From assembly GCF_000153105.1 (NCBI RefSeq), contig NZ_CH672377.1:968761-1032760 (forward strand): DNA of 64,000 nt, read 5' to 3'. The notes beneath the pieces were generated by a model. The model searched no databases. It had not been told where the DNA came from and was given only the letters and a program-made list of their open reading frames with translations. The position numbers were made by a program, and so were the translations under genes. Positions 43,322-53,504 of this stretch are shown here, one piece after another. Source of the DNA: Blastopirellula marina DSM 3645. GTDB lineage: Bacteria; Planctomycetota; Planctomycetia; Pirellulales; Pirellulaceae. How positions within the stretch are numbered: position 1 is the stretch's first letter; each line of letters starts with the position of its first letter.

Positions 43322-45028
43322 CTACTCGACCGCAATGTCTTCCCATAAGAAATATCGCCCGTCCGGGTCCGCTTGCCCCGCCAGGTTACGTCTGGTTGGC
43401 AAGGCACGATCGAATGCGGCGACAGGGATCAGCCGCGAACCGTCTCCTGGCTTGCCGGGTTCATCCAGGAAGTGGAACGACTTGATAAATCGATCTGCCG
43501 CGACACTCGCTTTTTTCCCTCGAACCAAGATCCCGTAAACGCCTGTCGGGTGAAGAACAATCCGGGATCTTTCGAAAACCACCGGTCCAACAACATCTGA
43601 TTCGATGGCGGACGCAACATCGACGGCGATAAAGCCTTCGTGCCGAGTTTCCTTCGCTTCCATCAGCGCACCCCGTGCAGTGCTGGTTGCCGCCGCGTCG
43701 ATTATCGACTGGACCAGTTCTTCGTCCGTTTTGTCCCCCGTCCGCGGCCCCACTCGCACATCAATGACCGTAGCGAAAAATCGCGTTAAATCGTTGTTCA
43801 AGATGAATTCGCCATCGACCAATCCTGCATCAAGCCGCTGCAGATAATGCACGGTCGTCTTCTTGCCGTCCTCGTTCCGCGTCTTAGGAAAGGCGATGAC
43901 CTGATTCGAGGGAAATTCAATTTCAAACGGATGCAGGCTGGATCGCATTTTGACTCCGCCGCTCCAAAACGCTGCGACATCCGCGGCGATTGCCGATGAG
44001 TCAAGAATGGATTTTGTTCTACTTGCCGCCTTCGGCGGCTCTGGCATCGTCGGTCGCGGCTTCGGCGCCGCTGCAACCTTGGGAGGCTCCGCTTTTACCG
44101 GCGAAACCGCCGCGACAACATCGGTAAATCGAATCGATTGAACGATCTCTTGCCACTTGTAAGGAGGTAAGTTGGCGTCAGCCGTCGCCAACAAAATGTA
44201 AACCGCCCTTTGATCTGAAACGTAAACGCCGAAGTTCCGCGTGCGGCGCGACGGCATCTCGAACATCACCGTGAAAGCGGGATGGCCGTTAATCTTCGTA
44301 TTGCCTTGGCGCGGATTTCTGATCTGGCTTTCGTCGGGAGGAAGTGGACGCACGCGCTGCTTGGCCGATTCGATCGCCTCGGTGTCGGTGTCGTTGCCTG
44401 TCCGCGGCACGATGATCAACTTGACCTCGATAAAGACGCCGCGAGAGACATCGTAGTCTGGGGGAACTTCCCAGCGATACTGCTCGAGACCGGCGACCTG
44501 CTCCCGCTTGATCGGTCCGGCCGGAAACGTCAATTCGATCGGGTAGTCTTTAGGGCGAAACCCCTGGCTCTGATTCGGATCGGTTATTCCCGAATCGGCG
44601 GCAACCGGGGTCGCACCCGTCGCAGAGACGCTTAAATCAGGTCCCGCTTCGCCCCCTAACGCAACTGGCGGCGCATGGCGCGAACTCGACTGACTGGCGA
44701 CATTCCAGGCGTACAGCCCGGCGATCGCCAGGCCGCCGATCAAAACAACCACCGCCACCAAACCGCCGCCAACCATCAATAGAGTCCGCATCGCGTGTTG
44801 ACCACTAGCGGAACTTCGTCGTTTCGGCGGCGGCGCCAACGTGGTCTCGTTTGCGAACGTGTCGTCCAGCCCGCTTAGCAGATCTTCCGGGAGAGACGGC
44901 TCCGGCGCGATCGCAGCGATCTCGATCACCGCCGCTTTGCACTTCGGACAACGGATCTTGCGCCCGGCAAATTTGTCGGCTACCTGAAACGCTCCGCGAC
45001 ATTGCGGACATTCAACCGGAATCGGCAT
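43322..45028 (-). CDS. MJ0042-type zinc-finger membrane protein, 568 aa
   Basis: The N-terminus is a zinc ribbon (MPIPVECPQCRGAFQVADKFAGRKIRCPKCKAAVIEI, two CxxC pairs) of the MJ0042/GYF-like kind common in planctomycetes. A Pro/Ser-rich stretch leads to one membrane helix (about 82-109: TLLMVGGGLVAVVVLIGGLAIAGLYAW), so the rest is extracytoplasmic. Two similar domains follow (about 165-300 and 355-550), each with a 'PIELTFPAGPI..' or 'PFEIEFPSNQVIAFPKT' start, perhaps a repeated fold. The function is unknown. I take the ATG at 45028; the frame opens with a TTG at 45031. It lies 105 bp upstream of the next gene on the same strand (no: glmS starts beyond it), so it is best viewed as its own unit. 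Confidence 0.85.
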   Translation of the reverse strand: MPIPVECPQCRGAFQVADKFAGRKIRCPKCKAAVIEIAAIAPEPSLPEDLLSGLDDTFANETTLAPPPKRRSSASGQHAMRTLLMVGGGLVAVVVLIGGLAIAGLYAWNVASQSSSRHAPPVALGGEAGPDLSVSATGATPVAADSGITDPNQSQGFRPKDYPIELTFPAGPIKREQVAGLEQYRWEVPPDYDVSRGVFIEVKLIIVPRTGNDTDTEAIESAKQRVRPLPPDESQIRNPRQGNTKINGHPAFTVMFEMPSRRTRNFGVYVSDQRAVYILLATADANLPPYKWQEIVQSIRFTDVVAAVSPVKAEPPKVAAAPKPRPTMPEPPKAASRTKSILDSSAIAADVAAFWSGGVKMRSSLHPFEIEFPSNQVIAFPKTRNEDGKKTTVHYLQRLDAGLVDGEFILNNDLTRFFATVIDVRVGPRTGDKTDEELVQSIIDAAATSTARGALMEAKETRHEGFIAVDVASAIESDVVGPVVFERSRIVLHPTGVYGILVRGKKASVAADRFIKSFHFLDEPGKPGDGSRLIPVAAFDRALPTRRNLAGQADPDGRYFLWEDIAVE

Positions 45029-45132
45029 CAATGGCCCCTGATTTGAAACTGACGAGAAGTTTCGTGATATCTCGCCGCAGCGGGAAAATCAAGTCAAATC
45101 CAGGCGTCGCTGGCCGCGATGGCGGAGGTCGA

Positions 45133-47007
45133 CTATTCGACCGTCACGCTCTTCGCCAAATTCCGCGGCTTATCAACATCACAGCCGCGCAGCTGAGCGA
45201 TGTGATAGGCCAACAGTTGCAGCGGGATAATCGAAACGATCGGTTGCAAAAATTCGTCCACCATCGGGATGCGGATCACATCGTCGGCGATTTTGGCGAC
45301 CTGGTCGTCATCTTCACTGGCGATCGCAATCACCGGACCTCTGCGGGCTTTGATCTCTTCCAGGTTCGACATCACTTTGTCGTAGACGACGCCGCGCGGC
45401 ATGATAAAGACGCTCGGCGTTTGCTCGTCGACCAGCGCGATCGGTCCATGTTTCAGTTCGGCGGCCGGGTAGCCTTCGGCATGGATGTAGCTAATTTCTT
45501 TCAGCTTCAAAGCCCCTTCCAGCGCCGTCGGAAAATTAAAGTGCCGTCCGAGATACAGAAAGTTGCTCGCCGCCTGGTACTTCTCGGCGATCTTGCGGGC
45601 GGCGTCATTCGACTCGAGCGCCTTCTCGACCGCGGCAGGCAATTTCTGCAGCGACTCGATGATGCGATACCCTTGGTCAAAGCTGAGATGCGTCAAGCGG
45701 CCGAAGTAAAGCCCCAGCATCGCCATCACCGCCAGTTGCGACGTGTAGGCCTTGGTCGACGCGACGCCGATCTCTGGGCCCGCATGCAAATAGATGCCGC
45801 CGTCGGCCTCTTGTGCGATCGTGCTGCCGACCACGTTACAGATCGCCAGCGTGGGGTGCCCTTTGCGTTTCATTTCTCGCAGCGCGGCCAATGTATCGGC
45901 CGTTTCGCCGCTTTGCGTAATCCCAAAGACCAGCGTCCGCCGCGGCGTCGGCGGATTGCGATACCGCAGCTCGGACGCGTATTCGACTTCGACCGGGATC
46001 CGGGCCATCTCTTCAATGATGTACTCGCCCACGAGCGCCGCATGCCAACTGGTGCCGCAGGCGGTCAAAAGAATTCGATCGACGCCGCGCAGCTCTTGCG
46101 GCGAAAGATTCAAGCCGCCGAAAACCGCGGTCGCATCGTCGAGACTAAGCCGCCCGCGCATCGTATTTTCGATCGACTGCGGCTGCTCGAAGATCTCTTT
46201 CAGCATGTAATGTTCGTAGCCGCCCAGATCGACGTCGGACGCGTCGATCTCGATCACTTCGACGCTATGCTCGATCGCGCCATGATCGCGATGCCGAACC
46301 TGCAGCGAGTCGGCCTTCAGCAGCGCGATCTGATGATCGGCCAGGTAGACGATCTTGTCGGTGAACCCGGCCAGCGGCGAAGCGTCACTCGCCAAATAGT
46401 GGACATCGTCGGCGACGCCGACCACCAAGGGACTGCCCAGTCGCGCCGCCACAATCAACTCAGGCCGCTGCTTGAACAAGATCGCCAGGCCATAGGTGCC
46501 GCGCAGTTGGGCCAGCGCATCTTGCACAATGTCGATCAGTTGTTGGTCGGTCGGAACGGCCCCGGGCTTGGCGTCAGCAAGCCGACGGCGACGGCACTCT
46601 TCCAATAGATGGGCGATCACTTCGCTATCGGTCTCGGTGGCGAACTCATACCCCCGAGCGATCAGCGTCTCTTTTAGCTTGGCGTAATTCTCGATCACGC
46701 CGTTATGCACCAGGACGACCTCGCCGCCTTGGCCGACGTGCGGATGGGCGTTGGTTTCCGTCGCCGGGCCATGCGTCGCCCAGCGGGTATGGCCAATTCC
46801 GGTCGCGCCCACGATATGTTGCTTAGCGAGGCGCGAGGCCAAATTGTCAATTCGTCCGGCGGTTTTGCAAACGCTGATCTCGGCGTCACCGGGGTCCAAT
46901 GCGGCGATCCCGGCGCTGTCATAACCTCGGTATTCCAGCCGACGCAGCCCCTGCACGATGAAATCGACCGCTTGTCGATCTCCGACTACTCCAACGATGC
47001 CGCACAT
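45133..47007 (-). CDS. glmS: Glucosamine-fructose-6-phosphate aminotransferase
   Basis: Makes glucosamine-6-phosphate from fructose-6-phosphate and glutamine, the entry to UDP-GlcNAc and hence to LPS and cell-wall sugars. The nucleophile is Cys2 (MCGIVGVVG), with RLEYRGYDSAGIA, GHTRWATHG and TETDSEVIAHLL in the glutaminase domain. Two SIS domains follow with ACGTSWHAALVGEYIIEEMARIPVEVEYASELRYR, FGITQSGETADTLAAL, LYLGRHFNFPTALEGALKLKEISYIHAEGYPAAELKHGPIAL and the final DKPRNLAKSVTVE. 624 aa, slightly longer than E. coli (609). It lies on the minus strand, divergent from kdsB, both feeding envelope sugar synthesis. No glmS ribozyme was recognised upstream. Confidence 0.97.
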   Translation of the reverse strand: MCGIVGVVGDRQAVDFIVQGLRRLEYRGYDSAGIAALDPGDAEISVCKTAGRIDNLASRLAKQHIVGATGIGHTRWATHGPATETNAHPHVGQGGEVVLVHNGVIENYAKLKETLIARGYEFATETDSEVIAHLLEECRRRRLADAKPGAVPTDQQLIDIVQDALAQLRGTYGLAILFKQRPELIVAARLGSPLVVGVADDVHYLASDASPLAGFTDKIVYLADHQIALLKADSLQVRHRDHGAIEHSVEVIEIDASDVDLGGYEHYMLKEIFEQPQSIENTMRGRLSLDDATAVFGGLNLSPQELRGVDRILLTACGTSWHAALVGEYIIEEMARIPVEVEYASELRYRNPPTPRRTLVFGITQSGETADTLAALREMKRKGHPTLAICNVVGSTIAQEADGGIYLHAGPEIGVASTKAYTSQLAVMAMLGLYFGRLTHLSFDQGYRIIESLQKLPAAVEKALESNDAARKIAEKYQAASNFLYLGRHFNFPTALEGALKLKEISYIHAEGYPAAELKHGPIALVDEQTPSVFIMPRGVVYDKVMSNLEEIKARRGPVIAIASEDDDQVAKIADDVIRIPMVDEFLQPIVSIIPLQLLAYHIAQLRGCDVDKPRNLAKSVTVE

Positions 47008-47207
47008 CGCACGCTCCCGATAGGACGAACAGATTGGGGACGAAAACCCCGAAAAGGGTACCGCCCCGATCCTGGCAAACTAGCAAAAATTGGCCGATCT
47101 CAGAACATCGAATAGGTGGATGAGAGAAATTGGTCTAGTTGTTTTATTTGATCCGAATTTACAATCCGGCGATCGAATTCTGTTTTCTTAGGCCAAGGAA
47201 GGTCGTC

Positions 47208-47987
47208 ATGGCTCCCCAAGCTCCGCTTCGTCTCCATCTTCGGACTGCCGTTATTATCCCGGCTCGCCTGGCTTCGACCCGCTTGCCGCACAAGATGTTG
47301 CTGGCCGAAACCGGCAAACCGTTGATCCAACACACGTATGAAGCGGCGATTGAAGCGTTGCGCCCCGAAAAGGTGGTCATTGCGACCGACCACCCTTCGA
47401 TCCGCGACGCGGTTTTGGCGTTCGGCGGCGACGTGATCATGACCAGCGAGTCGTGCGCCAGCGGAACCGATCGTCTGGCCGAAGCCGCCCAGCAATTGCC
47501 CGAGTTCGATCTGCTGCTGAACGTCCAAGGGGACGAACCCGAGATCGCATCAACCTCGATTGACGCGTTGATCCAGCTGATGGAAGAGAATCCCGGCCAC
47601 AATATGGGAACGCTGGCGACGCCGATTCGTGACAAAGCCCAGCTCGCCGACCCGGCCTGCGTCAAAGTGATCTGCGATCAAACGGGGAAAGCGCTCTATT
47701 TTAGCCGGAGCCAGATCCCGTTCGTGCGGGAATGGGATGACGCCGTTCTCCAGGCCGAGCCCCCCCACTTTTTGATGCACCTGGGGATTTACGCCTACCG
47801 TCGTGATTTTCTGCTACGGATTGCCGCGGCGCCGCGGACCGAAGTCGAAAAGCTGGAAAGCCTGGAACAGCTTCGAGTTCTGTCGATGGGCGAGTCGATT
47901 CATGTCGGCGTGGTCAACGAAGCGTCGTCCGGCATTGATACTCCCGCCGACTATGCGGCATTTGTCAGCCGCAGGCTTGCTTGCTAA
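47208..47987 (+). CDS. kdsB: 3-deoxy-manno-octulosonate cytidylyltransferase
   Basis: Activates Kdo to CMP-Kdo for lipid A-core assembly, implying a Gram-negative-type outer membrane. Signatures: AVIIPARLASTRLPHKMLLAETGKPLIQHTYE, VVIATDHPSIRDAVLAFGGDVIMTSESCASGTDRLAEAA, LLLNVQGDEPEIASTSIDALI and FSRSQIPFVRE, with MHLGIYAYRRDFLLRI near the end. The ATG at 47208 has AAGGAAGG 8 nt upstream; the frame extends to 47139 without a supporting site. 259 aa as expected. It precedes pyrG, which also uses CTP chemistry, by about 180 bp on the same strand. Confidence 0.96.
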   Translation: MAPQAPLRLHLRTAVIIPARLASTRLPHKMLLAETGKPLIQHTYEAAIEALRPEKVVIATDHPSIRDAVLAFGGDVIMTSESCASGTDRLAEAAQQLPEFDLLLNVQGDEPEIASTSIDALIQLMEENPGHNMGTLATPIRDKAQLADPACVKVICDQTGKALYFSRSQIPFVREWDDAVLQAEPPHFLMHLGIYAYRRDFLLRIAAAPRTEVEKLESLEQLRVLSMGESIHVGVVNEASSGIDTPADYAAFVSRRLAC

Positions 47988-48071
47988 GATAAAGCCCCAG
48001 GGCTGACGGTCCTGGCCGATCCAGTCTCTTGCGTCTTTCACGCCCTTAAGCAACTGCCTGAGGGCGATTAG

Positions 48072-49817
<1,746 letters not shown>

Positions 49818-49841
49818 TACTCCCCCCGAGAGGCAAACTTC

Positions 49842-50282
49842 ATGACTGACGACTCCGAAGCAGAGAAAAAGATCATCGTCGACTCGGACTGGAAAGAACA
49901 GGTCGAGCAAGAGAAGGAAAAACTGCGGGCCGAAGATGCGCCCGAAGCGACGCCAGCAGCGGAAGAACCAGTCGCCGCGGCGCCCACGGACTCGGACAGC
50001 AGCGCGAAGTTCGACCCCAGCAAACTTCCGCCGCCCGACTTTCGGATGCTCATTTCGATGCTGGCCACCCAGGCCTTCGCCGCGATGGGACAGATCCCAC
50101 ATCCCGAAACCGGCCAGGCCATGGTCGAACTACCGTTGGCCAAGCACATGATCGACCTGCTAGGCGTGATCGAAGAAAAGACCAAAGGCAATCTTTCGCC
50201 CGACGAAGCCGAGATGATCGAACACGCGCTGCACGATCTACGCATGGGCTACTTTGCGATGTCGCAGCAAGCGCCGAAGTAG
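49842..50282 (+). CDS. DUF1844 domain protein, 146 aa
   Basis: A small cytoplasmic protein. The first 60 residues are acidic and disordered-looking (EAEKKIIVDSDWKEQVEQEKEKLRAEDAPEATPAAEEP). The DUF1844 domain follows (about 65-140): LPPPDFRMLISMLATQAFAAMGQIPHPETGQAMVELPLAKHMIDLLGVIEEKTKGNLSPDEAEMIEHALHDLRMGYFAM. The family's function is unknown. GAGAGG lies 8 nt before the ATG. It is 24 bp downstream of pyrG and followed by a bidirectional terminator, so it is the last gene of the pyrG unit. The pairing with pyrG is an observation only. Confidence 0.92.
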   Translation: MTDDSEAEKKIIVDSDWKEQVEQEKEKLRAEDAPEATPAAEEPVAAAPTDSDSSAKFDPSKLPPPDFRMLISMLATQAFAAMGQIPHPETGQAMVELPLAKHMIDLLGVIEEKTKGNLSPDEAEMIEHALHDLRMGYFAMSQQAPK

Positions 50283-50313
50283 TTTTCTGCGGGCGGCCCC
50301 ACAACTGTCTAAA

Positions 50314-50346
50314 AAAAACGCGTGCTCTTCACGAGCACGCGTTTTT
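50314..50346. terminator. Bidirectional terminator
   Basis: AAAAACGCGTGCTC (50314-50327) pairs with GAGCACGCGTTTTT (50333-50346), a 14-bp stem with a 5-nt loop, flanked by an A-run and a T-run. It can end both the pyrG-DUF1844 transcript (plus) and the lipoprotein gene at 50373 (minus). Confidence 0.88.
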
Positions 50347-50372
50347 CGTTTTTCAAGCTCGACGTGTTCGTC

Positions 50373-50765
50373 TTACTTTTTGGAGACGTCGAAGTCGACT
50401 TCCGTACCGTCGGCCGGGATATTGACTTCCGTGCGGTACGCTGGAAATAGGGCATTGCCCGGACTGTTCGCTCCCGGTTCGGCCGTGGGGTCTACTTTTC
50501 CATCGTAGCCGCGAATTGTGACGGAGTATTCTCCTCCCACAATTCCCTTTCCTGACGGCGTTGCATAGCGACCATCGGTAATTTTGCCAATGGTCCCCGG
50601 TCCCGAATTCCCTTTGGCGGAGTTCGGTTCCAAGATGATGTCTCCGCGCGGAATCGGCTGCCCCTCAAAGGTCGCATCGCCGCGTAGCGGGTCGCCGTAG
50701 CCTGAGCTTCCGCCACACCCCACAGCGCCGACGATCAGCAAACTAGCAAGCAAGATAAATCGCAT
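50373..50765 (-). CDS. Small lipoprotein with carboxypeptidase-regulatory-like fold
   Basis: A 130-aa lipoprotein: MRFILLASLLIVGAVGC with the acylated Cys at residue 17. The mature part is a single beta domain: GDPLRGDATFEGQPIPRGDIILEPNS, TDGRYATPSGKGIVGGEYSVTIRGYDG and TEVNIPADGTEVDFDVSKK, similar in outline to carboxypeptidase-regulatory-like domains. The role is unknown. It lies 19 bp downstream of the DUF1559 gene on the same strand, the same pairing seen at 56490-57870. The terminator at 50314-50346 ends it. Confidence 0.85.
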   Translation of the reverse strand: MRFILLASLLIVGAVGCGGSSGYGDPLRGDATFEGQPIPRGDIILEPNSAKGNSGPGTIGKITDGRYATPSGKGIVGGEYSVTIRGYDGKVDPTAEPGANSPGNALFPAYRTEVNIPADGTEVDFDVSKK

Positions 50766-50784
50766 GGTTCACTCCTTCGAAGGA

Positions 50785-51732
50785 TTAAGGCGAGTAGCCG
50801 CCGATGGGCAGTCCGTCGGAACGCTTGGATAGGTTTTGCGAGATCGTAAGATCGGTCGTTTCGGCCAGAAAATGTACCGATCCATCGTTGAACAAGAATT
50901 GCGCCCCGCCGGGATGATCGCTGCGAAACGCGCTGGTGAAGCTTTCCCAACTGCCGGACGGATTGGCGTTCAGTTGGTAACGGAATCCGGTCAAACAGAC
51001 AGGCAACCCGTTGCTATCGTTCTTACCGCTGGCCGCCCAGGAAAAACCGACGGAGTCGTGCGGATGGTTGTTTTCGCCGACAACCATGACATTCGACGTT
51101 CCGTCGGTAATGTCAGCAAACCGAGTCCTCGAATTCACATAAAGCGTGCCGTTGGTGTAAAAACGACGCACGTTCGACGAATGTCCCTGGCACGAGGAAT
51201 CGCTATCGGGACCTCCTCCTTGCACGCCGCGATAGCTAGCTCGCAGCTCATTCTCCAAAATCTTCGCGTCGGAAGGACACTGGTAGCCTTCCATTGGAAC
51301 CAGAACATCCTTATTGGGACTCGGCACATCTTGACCGCCGGGATCGAAGAACCGTTGCTGGTAGACATTTCCATCCCAGGCGAATTGGTCATACATGTTT
51401 TGCTGCTCGATAAACGGCAGCAATAGGACGGTCCAAGGGGCATGACCGCCGTGAACCGGCGTGCTCATACTGTCGCACCAATTACTCGCGCTGTAATTGA
51501 TGTCGGTCTTGGCAGAGATATATCCGGCAGGAAAACTACCGAGAGTATCGTGATAGTTGTGCAGCGCGATACCCATCTGCTTCAAATTGTTGCTACAGCT
51601 CATACGCCGCGCCGCCTCTCGCGCTTGCTGCACCGCCGGCAACAACAAGGCGATCAAGACGCCGATAATAGCGATCACTACCAATAGCTCGACCAGAGTG
51701 AACCCCTGGCGGAAGCGAGTGTGAAGTTTCAT
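50785..51732 (-). CDS. DUF1559 protein with prepilin-like N-terminus
   Basis: A pseudopilin-like exported protein of the DUF1559 family, abundant in planctomycetes. The N-terminus has the prepilin methylation and cleavage segment GFTLVELLVVIAIIGVLIALLLPAVQQAREAARRMSCSNNLKQMGIALHNYHD, followed by LLPFIEQQNMYDQF, VPMEGYQCPSD, FADITDGTSNVMVVGENN and the C-terminal H-x9-DG motif (HPGGAQFLFNDGSVHFL). Its real role (pilus-like or extracellular matrix) is not known. I chose the ATG at 51732 (MKLHTRF); 51744 is an alternative and neither has a good ribosome binding site. It precedes the lipoprotein gene on the same strand. Confidence 0.9.
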   Translation of the reverse strand: MKLHTRFRQGFTLVELLVVIAIIGVLIALLLPAVQQAREAARRMSCSNNLKQMGIALHNYHDTLGSFPAGYISAKTDINYSASNWCDSMSTPVHGGHAPWTVLLLPFIEQQNMYDQFAWDGNVYQQRFFDPGGQDVPSPNKDVLVPMEGYQCPSDAKILENELRASYRGVQGGGPDSDSSCQGHSSNVRRFYTNGTLYVNSRTRFADITDGTSNVMVVGENNHPHDSVGFSWAASGKNDSNGLPVCLTGFRYQLNANPSGSWESFTSAFRSDHPGGAQFLFNDGSVHFLAETTDLTISQNLSKRSDGLPIGGYSP

Positions 51733-51744
51733 AGGACAGCTCAT

Positions 51745-52673
51745 GACTATGGGGGGGGCGGATCCAGTAAAAGGGGACGATAACAACGACCACCAACACA
51801 AATTGATACATTATTCCCCCAATTACGACTACACACTTAAGCAACACAAAGGCGTTTTAATACGGGTTTTATGGCAATCCTGACGGCACATCTCAATTCA
51901 AACATGTTTTATTTCGATATTTTGATCGAAAGCGGTAAGCACAGAGATCTCACTGCCGTTGGCGCCTGCCGAGGATCAGAAGCGGAGTGGAGGATCTTGC
52001 GACTTTTGACATGCGCAGGTTAGCGGTGATCGCTTCTCCTAAGATTTGTCTCTTCACAAAGCACACGCCGTCGTGGTCGACTTCCTGCAGTGCGCGAGAA
52101 TCACGATTGGCTCCCAGCTCGGCGATGGAGCCAAAAAATTAGCCAAGCTGGCCCATCAAATGCGATTCTGAATATTTGTGACATCGGTCACTTCAGCGCG
52201 AAAGCAATCCCCAAGCGACTCCCTACGATAGAGTGCGCCAAAATACCGAGACGAGGGAACAAGATCGTCCCTCGAGAACCTAGAAAGCCAACGCTCTGGC
52301 GACGGACAACAGCCGGGCAAATGTCAAATGCCGATCCCTGGACAAAAAAACGATCGGTCCAGTCCAGTCCAAGCGGGCCGCTCAGCCATTTGAAATGGAG
52401 ACCCTATTCACTCGACTTGCGGATTTTGAGATGAAGACGTTGGAGAACAGATCTTTCGTAGCTGGCTGCGCATAAAAAAAGCCGCTGAATCCAGGGGACT
52501 AATCTGGATTCAACGGCCGCTTATCGGTGCTGCATCGACTAAAAGCTCGGCTTCCATGCCGAAAGTGCCATCCTTGGATGTGTCTTGCCATCAATCTAAG
52601 GTGCGCTGTGGACTAAACAGCTTTCTCAGTTGACGTTCAGTCGATACGTTTCACCGGGGGTACGTGTGTATGG
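51745..52673. other. Long intergenic region, no convincing gene
   Basis: About 930 bp between the DUF1559 gene and mraZ. The part near 51.8-51.93 kb is clearly more A/T-rich than its surroundings and contains a hairpin with arms TTTCGAT and ATCGAAA (51911-51930). The longest frame (52090-52434, plus) has no ribosome binding site or recognisable residues, so I do not report it. The mraZ terminator sits at 52474-52521. Otherwise I see nothing. Confidence 0.5.
52474..52517 (-). terminator. Terminator of mraZ
   Basis: On the minus strand a 14-bp stem (arms GCCGCTGAATCCAG at 52481-52494 and CTGGATTCAACGGC at 52504-52517, one G-U pair) is followed by seven T residues. It lies about 160 nt after the mraZ stop codon. 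Confidence 0.75.
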
Positions 52674-52674
52674 T

Positions 52675-53157
52675 TTAGCTCGACAGGGTATCGAGAAGTC
52701 CGCCGAACTCAGGCATCTGCTGCTCTAGGTTCGCCAGCCAAGCGTCGGTTCGCCAAATCTCTACGCAAATAGCGGCGCCCACGATCAGCACTTCTCCGCC
52801 TGCTTCAACTCCTAAAAACTCGCGAAATCCTTCCGGAATCAGCATCCGCTGCTTCGCCGCCAGCTGCACGTTGCGATGGCGAGTCGATAACAAGCGACCC
52901 AGCATCTGCACGTCGGCGGTGCGTCCTTCTAACCGGCCTGCGTTGATCTTGGCTTTCACCAAGTTGACCCCTGCATCGAGCTTGGCTTTCCAGTGAGTGG
53001 AGTTCCACAAACTGAGACAGCCGGGTCGCTCTTTGACCAGGATCAGGTCGGTCGAATTCTCGCACAGCGGTTCGGCCAATTCGGTCGGAATCGACAAACG
53101 GAATCGTTCGTCAATCTTGCGATTGAATTCCCCCAGGATGAAGTCTGCGCTGGCCAT
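52675..53157 (-). CDS. mraZ: MraZ-family transcriptional regulator, outside a dcw cluster
   Basis: A 160-aa DNA-binding protein with the two AbrB-like halves of MraZ. The first shows LGEFNRKIDERFRLSIPTELAEPL (the DxxxR motif is DERFR); the second shows RLLSTRHRNVQLAAKQRMLIPEGFREFLGVEAGGEVLIVGAAICVEIWRTDAWL. In the second copy the usual Asp of DxxxR is Ala, so its DNA contacts may differ. In most bacteria mraZ opens the division and cell-wall (dcw) cluster and represses it; here no mraW, ftsI or mur gene follows, as known for planctomycetes that lack FtsZ. I use the ATG at 53157; the frame opens with a TTG at 53178. Upstream lie four GTGGG/CCCAC dyads, shared with the divergent beta-ketoacyl synthase gene. 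Confidence 0.9.
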   Translation of the reverse strand: MASADFILGEFNRKIDERFRLSIPTELAEPLCENSTDLILVKERPGCLSLWNSTHWKAKLDAGVNLVKAKINAGRLEGRTADVQMLGRLLSTRHRNVQLAAKQRMLIPEGFREFLGVEAGGEVLIVGAAICVEIWRTDAWLANLEQQMPEFGGLLDTLSS

Positions 53158-53208
53158 ATCTGTCGCGGAGATCCCCAACAGTTGTGCGGGCGGAGCCTAA
53201 ATCCGATT

Positions 53209-53364
53209 ACGGGCTAATTTCCCACAAGATTGTCTAAAGTTTTTACTTAGTGGGCTCAAATCCCACGACTCGAAGTTTAGCGGATCCCGCTTGAATCGCA
53301 AGCGCCGCGGGTAAAGTTTTCCACAAATTGCGACTGACCGCGGCAAAGTGGGTCGAAATCCCAC
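53209..53364. promoter_or_regulatory. Array of four GTGGG/CCCAC dyads upstream of mraZ
   Basis: Four sites of the form GTGGG-(7 bp)-CCCAC: 53209-53225 (ACGGG/CCCAC), 53250-53266 (GTGGG-CTCAAAT-CCCAC), 53307-53324 (GCGGG/TCCAC, 8-bp spacer) and 53348-53364 (GTGGG-TCGAAAT-CCCAC). The centres of the first two and of the last two are about 41 bp apart. E. coli MraZ binds TGGG-type repeats upstream of its own gene, so these are candidate operators; there they are direct repeats, here inverted. They sit between divergent mraZ and the synthase gene. Confidence 0.65.
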
Positions 53365-53504
53365 ATTGCCGCTGCAGCAGTAAGCCGCGTCAGAAATTGG
53401 TGTGGAGGTAGATCGCAAATTTTCGTACTCTTCGCCCCGCTCCAACGTCCACCGCTATCCAGCCGTCGTCCTGTCCGGAATTCGTCGTCCTTTTGGTTCA
53501 CTCC

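Noticed and set aside
44851-46608. A 585-aa plus-strand frame antisense to glmS and the MJ0042-finger gene
   Set aside because: glmS is certain on the minus strand; the frame has the Arg/His-rich composition of an antisense shadow.
46960-47207. A glmS ribozyme in the leader of glmS
   Set aside because: The leader region lacks a recognisable catalytic core; glmS ribozymes are mainly found in Gram-positive bacteria.
52090-52434. A 114-aa frame in the gap before mraZ
   Set aside because: No ribosome binding site, basic low-information composition, and no recognisable motif or neighbour support.
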